Below are positions 14,334 to 16,535 of a DNA stretch of 16,535 nucleotides, piece after piece (positions within the stretch are counted from its first letter, which is position 1; each line of letters opens with the position of its first letter). This stretch comes from Bacteroidales bacterium UBA3389 (lineage in GTDB: Bacteria > Bacteroidota > Bacteroidia > Bacteroidales > P3). The notes beneath the pieces were generated by a model. It made no database searches. It was not told where the DNA came from and worked only from the letters and a program-made list of their open reading frames with translations. Location: positions 1-16,535 of the forward strand of contig DEPP01000033.1 of NCBI GenBank assembly GCA_002358835.1, in the 5' to 3' direction. The position numbers and the translations under genes were made by a program.

Positions 14334-15773
14334 ATGGAATTGTTGTCAGGTTTATTAAACGGATTGGATATTATACAACGAGTAAATGCAAAGGATATCC
14401 AAATAAATCAAATAGAGTTTGACTCTCGTAAGGTTTGTCAAGGAACTCTCTTTGTTGCTCAAAGAGGAGTTGTGAGTGATGGTCACAACTATTTGGATTC
14501 TGCAATTTCGAATGGAGCAGTAGCCGTTGTCGTAGAAGAATTACCACAAAATATAAATGATGAGGTTGTTTATATTCAGGTAGAAAATTCATCATACGCT
14601 CTTGGAATTCTGGCAAAGAACTATTTTCATGATCCATCTTCAAAACTAAAGTTAGTTGGTATAACAGGTACAAATGGGAAAACTACAACTGCAACTTTAT
14701 CTTATGATTTGTTTTCTTCATTGGGCTATTGTTGTGGTTTGATTTCGACTATCGTTAATAAGATTGCTGATAAGAACTTCCCGACAGAAAGAACTACTCC
14801 GGACGTTCTAAGTTTGAATAAATTACTTCTTGAAATGGTTGAAGCCAAATGCGAATTCGTTTTTATGGAAGTAAGTTCCCATGCCGTTGTTCAACATAGA
14901 ATAGCTGGATTAAGTTTCTTTGGCGGAGTATTTAGCAATATTACTCACGACCATTTGGATTATCATAAAACCTTTACTAATTATATAAATGCTAAAAAAG
15001 GATTTTTTGATTCCTTATCAAGCGAGGCTTTTGCACTTACAAACATAGATGATAAGAATGGCGAGAAGATGGTTGAGAGTACAAAAGCTCGAAAATACAC
15101 TTACAGTTTGAGCCGCTTAGCTGATTATAAGACAAAAATAGTTGAAAATTGTTTTGAGGGTTTGTTGTTGAATATCAATGGGAAGGATGTAAATACAATG
15201 CTTGTCGGAAGATTCAACGCTTACAATCTTACAGCGATTTATGCAATTGCTCGTCTTTGTGGACTAGATGACCAAGAAACCTTGGTAGGATTAAGTAAAC
15301 TAAAAGCAGCCGCGGGAAGATTTGAACCTCATTATTTGAAAAATGGAGCGACTGCAATAGTGGATTATGCTCACACGCCTGATGCCTTGGAGAATGTATT
15401 ATCTACCATAAATTCAATAAGAACGACAGGCGTTTTGGTAACGGTTGTAGGATGTGGAGGAGACAGGGATAAGACTAAACGACCGCAAATGGCCTCTATT
15501 GCACATAAAGGTAGTGATATATTGATTCTTACCTCAGATAATCCAAGGACAGAAAGTCCTGAAAGTATATTAAAGGATATGAATTCTGGGATTAATGACT
15601 TTGATAAAGTGTTTACTATAACAGACAGAAGAGAAGCAATTAAGTTGGCTGCACAATTGACTAAAGGTAAAGGAGATATAATTTTGATAGCAGGCAAGGG
15701 GCATGAGACTTATCAAGAAATAAATGGAATTAAATATCATTTCGATGATAAGGAAGAGGTTGCTAAATATTAG
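14334..15773 (+). CDS. murE: UDP-MurNAc-L-Ala-D-Glu:meso-diaminopimelate ligase MurE
   Basis: MurE adds the third residue to the peptidoglycan stem peptide in the cytoplasm, using ATP. The 479-residue protein has the N-terminal UDP-binding domain with DSRKV at 30-34, the ATP-binding P-loop GTNGKTT at 112-118, a TTPD motif near 145, EVSSHAV near 180 and THDHLDYH near 203. Further on are YAHTPDALE and GCGGDRDKTKRP of the central and C-terminal domains. The specificity motif reads DNPR (402-405), which marks meso-diaminopimelate as the added amino acid; lysine-adding enzymes differ there. The start is 8 bases after the ftsI stop. Confidence 0.96.
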   Translation: MELLSGLLNGLDIIQRVNAKDIQINQIEFDSRKVCQGTLFVAQRGVVSDGHNYLDSAISNGAVAVVVEELPQNINDEVVYIQVENSSYALGILAKNYFHDPSSKLKLVGITGTNGKTTTATLSYDLFSSLGYCCGLISTIVNKIADKNFPTERTTPDVLSLNKLLLEMVEAKCEFVFMEVSSHAVVQHRIAGLSFFGGVFSNITHDHLDYHKTFTNYINAKKGFFDSLSSEAFALTNIDDKNGEKMVESTKARKYTYSLSRLADYKTKIVENCFEGLLLNINGKDVNTMLVGRFNAYNLTAIYAIARLCGLDDQETLVGLSKLKAAAGRFEPHYLKNGATAIVDYAHTPDALENVLSTINSIRTTGVLVTVVGCGGDRDKTKRPQMASIAHKGSDILILTSDNPRTESPESILKDMNSGINDFDKVFTITDRREAIKLAAQLTKGKGDIILIAGKGHETYQEINGIKYHFDDKEEVAKY

Positions 15774-15796
15774 ATAATAAGATAAAAGAATAGGAT

Positions 15797-16535
15797 ATGT
15801 TGTATTATTTGTTTGATTGGCTGCATAATAGTTTGAATATACCTGGAGCAGGAGTGTTTCAGTATATTTCGTTTCGAGCAGCAGGAGCAATCATAACGTC
15901 GTTATTGATAACGATAGTGTTCGGTAAAAAACTGATAGAACTTCTCAGAAAAAAACAAGTCGGAGAAACGGTAAGAGATTTAGGATTGGAAGGACAAAAA
16001 GCTAAAGAAGGTACTCCGACAATGGGAGGCTTGATAATATTAGCTGCAATATTGATTCCGACTTTGTTATTCGCAAAGCTAGATAATATATATGTAATAA
16101 TAATGCTCATAACCACGGTTTGGTTGGGGGCATTGGGCTTTATTGATGATTATATTAAAGTATTCAAGAAAAATAAAGCAGGATTGAGCGGGAAATTAAA
16201 AGTTGTAGGACAAATAGTTTTGGGAATAGTTGTTGGATCAATGATTTATTTTCATCCAGATATTACTATAAAGGAAAAACAAGAGATAGAAAAGTATGCA
16301 GAATCACATAATCTTCAAAAGAATTCTGATTATCAACAGGCTAAAACAGAATTTATGCAGGAATCTTCTCGCTCGACTAAGACTACGATACCGTTTGTGA
16401 AGAATAATGAGTTTGATTATAGTTGGCTTATCAAGTGGGTTGGAGATGATTACAAAGATTATGCGTGGATTATTTTCATTCCTATAGTTATATTTTTTAT
16501 CACTGCAATTTCTAATGGAGCGAATCTTACTGATG
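15797..16535 (+). CDS. mraY: phospho-MurNAc-pentapeptide transferase MraY, cut by the window end
   Basis: MraY joins UDP-MurNAc-pentapeptide to undecaprenyl phosphate, making lipid I in the cytoplasmic membrane. About 246 N-terminal residues are visible, with no stop before the window ends. They contain several membrane segments, KEGTPTMGG near 72-80, the metal-binding GFIDDYIK (DDxxK) near 115, and NGANLTDG at the right edge, a catalytic-region motif. Between the DDxxK segment and the next membrane segments is a charged stretch of about 60 residues (near 156-218) that is absent from the E. coli type; an enlarged loop here is common in Bacteroidota MraY. The ATG is 23 bases after the murE stop. 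The rest of the dcw cluster presumably follows. Confidence 0.95.
   Translation, partial: MLYYLFDWLHNSLNIPGAGVFQYISFRAAGAIITSLLITIVFGKKLIELLRKKQVGETVRDLGLEGQKAKEGTPTMGGLIILAAILIPTLLFAKLDNIYVIIMLITTVWLGALGFIDDYIKVFKKNKAGLSGKLKVVGQIVLGIVVGSMIYFHPDITIKEKQEIEKYAESHNLQKNSDYQQAKTEFMQESSRSTKTTIPFVKNNEFDYSWLIKWVGDDYKDYAWIIFIPIVIFFITAISNGANLTD

Noticed and set aside
1..16535. Mobile elements, CRISPR arrays, phage or toxin-antitoxin genes
   Set aside because: No transposase, integrase, regularly spaced repeats or paired small genes were found. The repeats seen have two or three copies only.

Overview
The window looks like a chromosomal segment of a low-GC member of the Bacteroidota, probably of the order Bacteroidales. 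Three things suggest this: the gene families and their order; the four clearest promoter-like sites, which carry the Bacteroidota -7 element TAnnTTTG rather than a TATAAT box; and the general lack of Shine-Dalgarno sequences. I did not identify genus or species.

Layout. Bases 1-79 hold the 3' end of a tRNA gene and its intrinsic terminator (+). From 167 to 6731 five kilobases or more of minus-strand genes follow. Read in transcription order they are: a large flavin/iron-sulfur oxidoreductase of the D-lactate/glycolate dehydrogenase type (6731-3843), a membrane-bound nucleotide-sugar dehydratase of the CapD/WbpM/FlaA1 class (3834-1894), a GT4-type glycosyltransferase (1910-906), and, behind its own promoter-like site, a CDP-alcohol phosphatidyltransferase (673-167). 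The sugar and lipid enzymes point to surface glycan and phospholipid synthesis.

From 6738 to 7677 there is almost 1 kb without a convincing protein gene. It is not empty. It carries several short repeats, and near its end a well-formed + strand promoter, a long 5' hairpin and an intrinsic terminator lying within about 150 bases. I read this as an undescribed small structured RNA gene, and it is the most interesting object in the window.

From 10144 down to 7678 lies a minus-strand pair, apbE (a lipoprotein FAD:protein FMN transferase) followed by a RecD/Pif1-like helicase. From 10404 to the right edge, on the + strand, is the start of the division and cell-wall (dcw) cluster: mraZ, rsmH, an FtsL-like gene, ftsI with a PASTA domain, murE of the diaminopimelate type, and mraY (cut by the window end). 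These genes lie 3-23 bases apart and are almost certainly co-transcribed. Together they make and cross-link septal peptidoglycan: MurE and MraY build the lipid-linked precursor, FtsI cross-links it, FtsL is a divisome scaffold, and MraZ is the likely regulator of the operon. In front of mraZ is a 10-base-periodic array of TGG boxes that looks like a MraZ operator.

I saw no insertion sequence, integrase, CRISPR array or phage gene. Apart from the RNA candidate and the regulatory DNA, the window is ordinary core and near-core genome.
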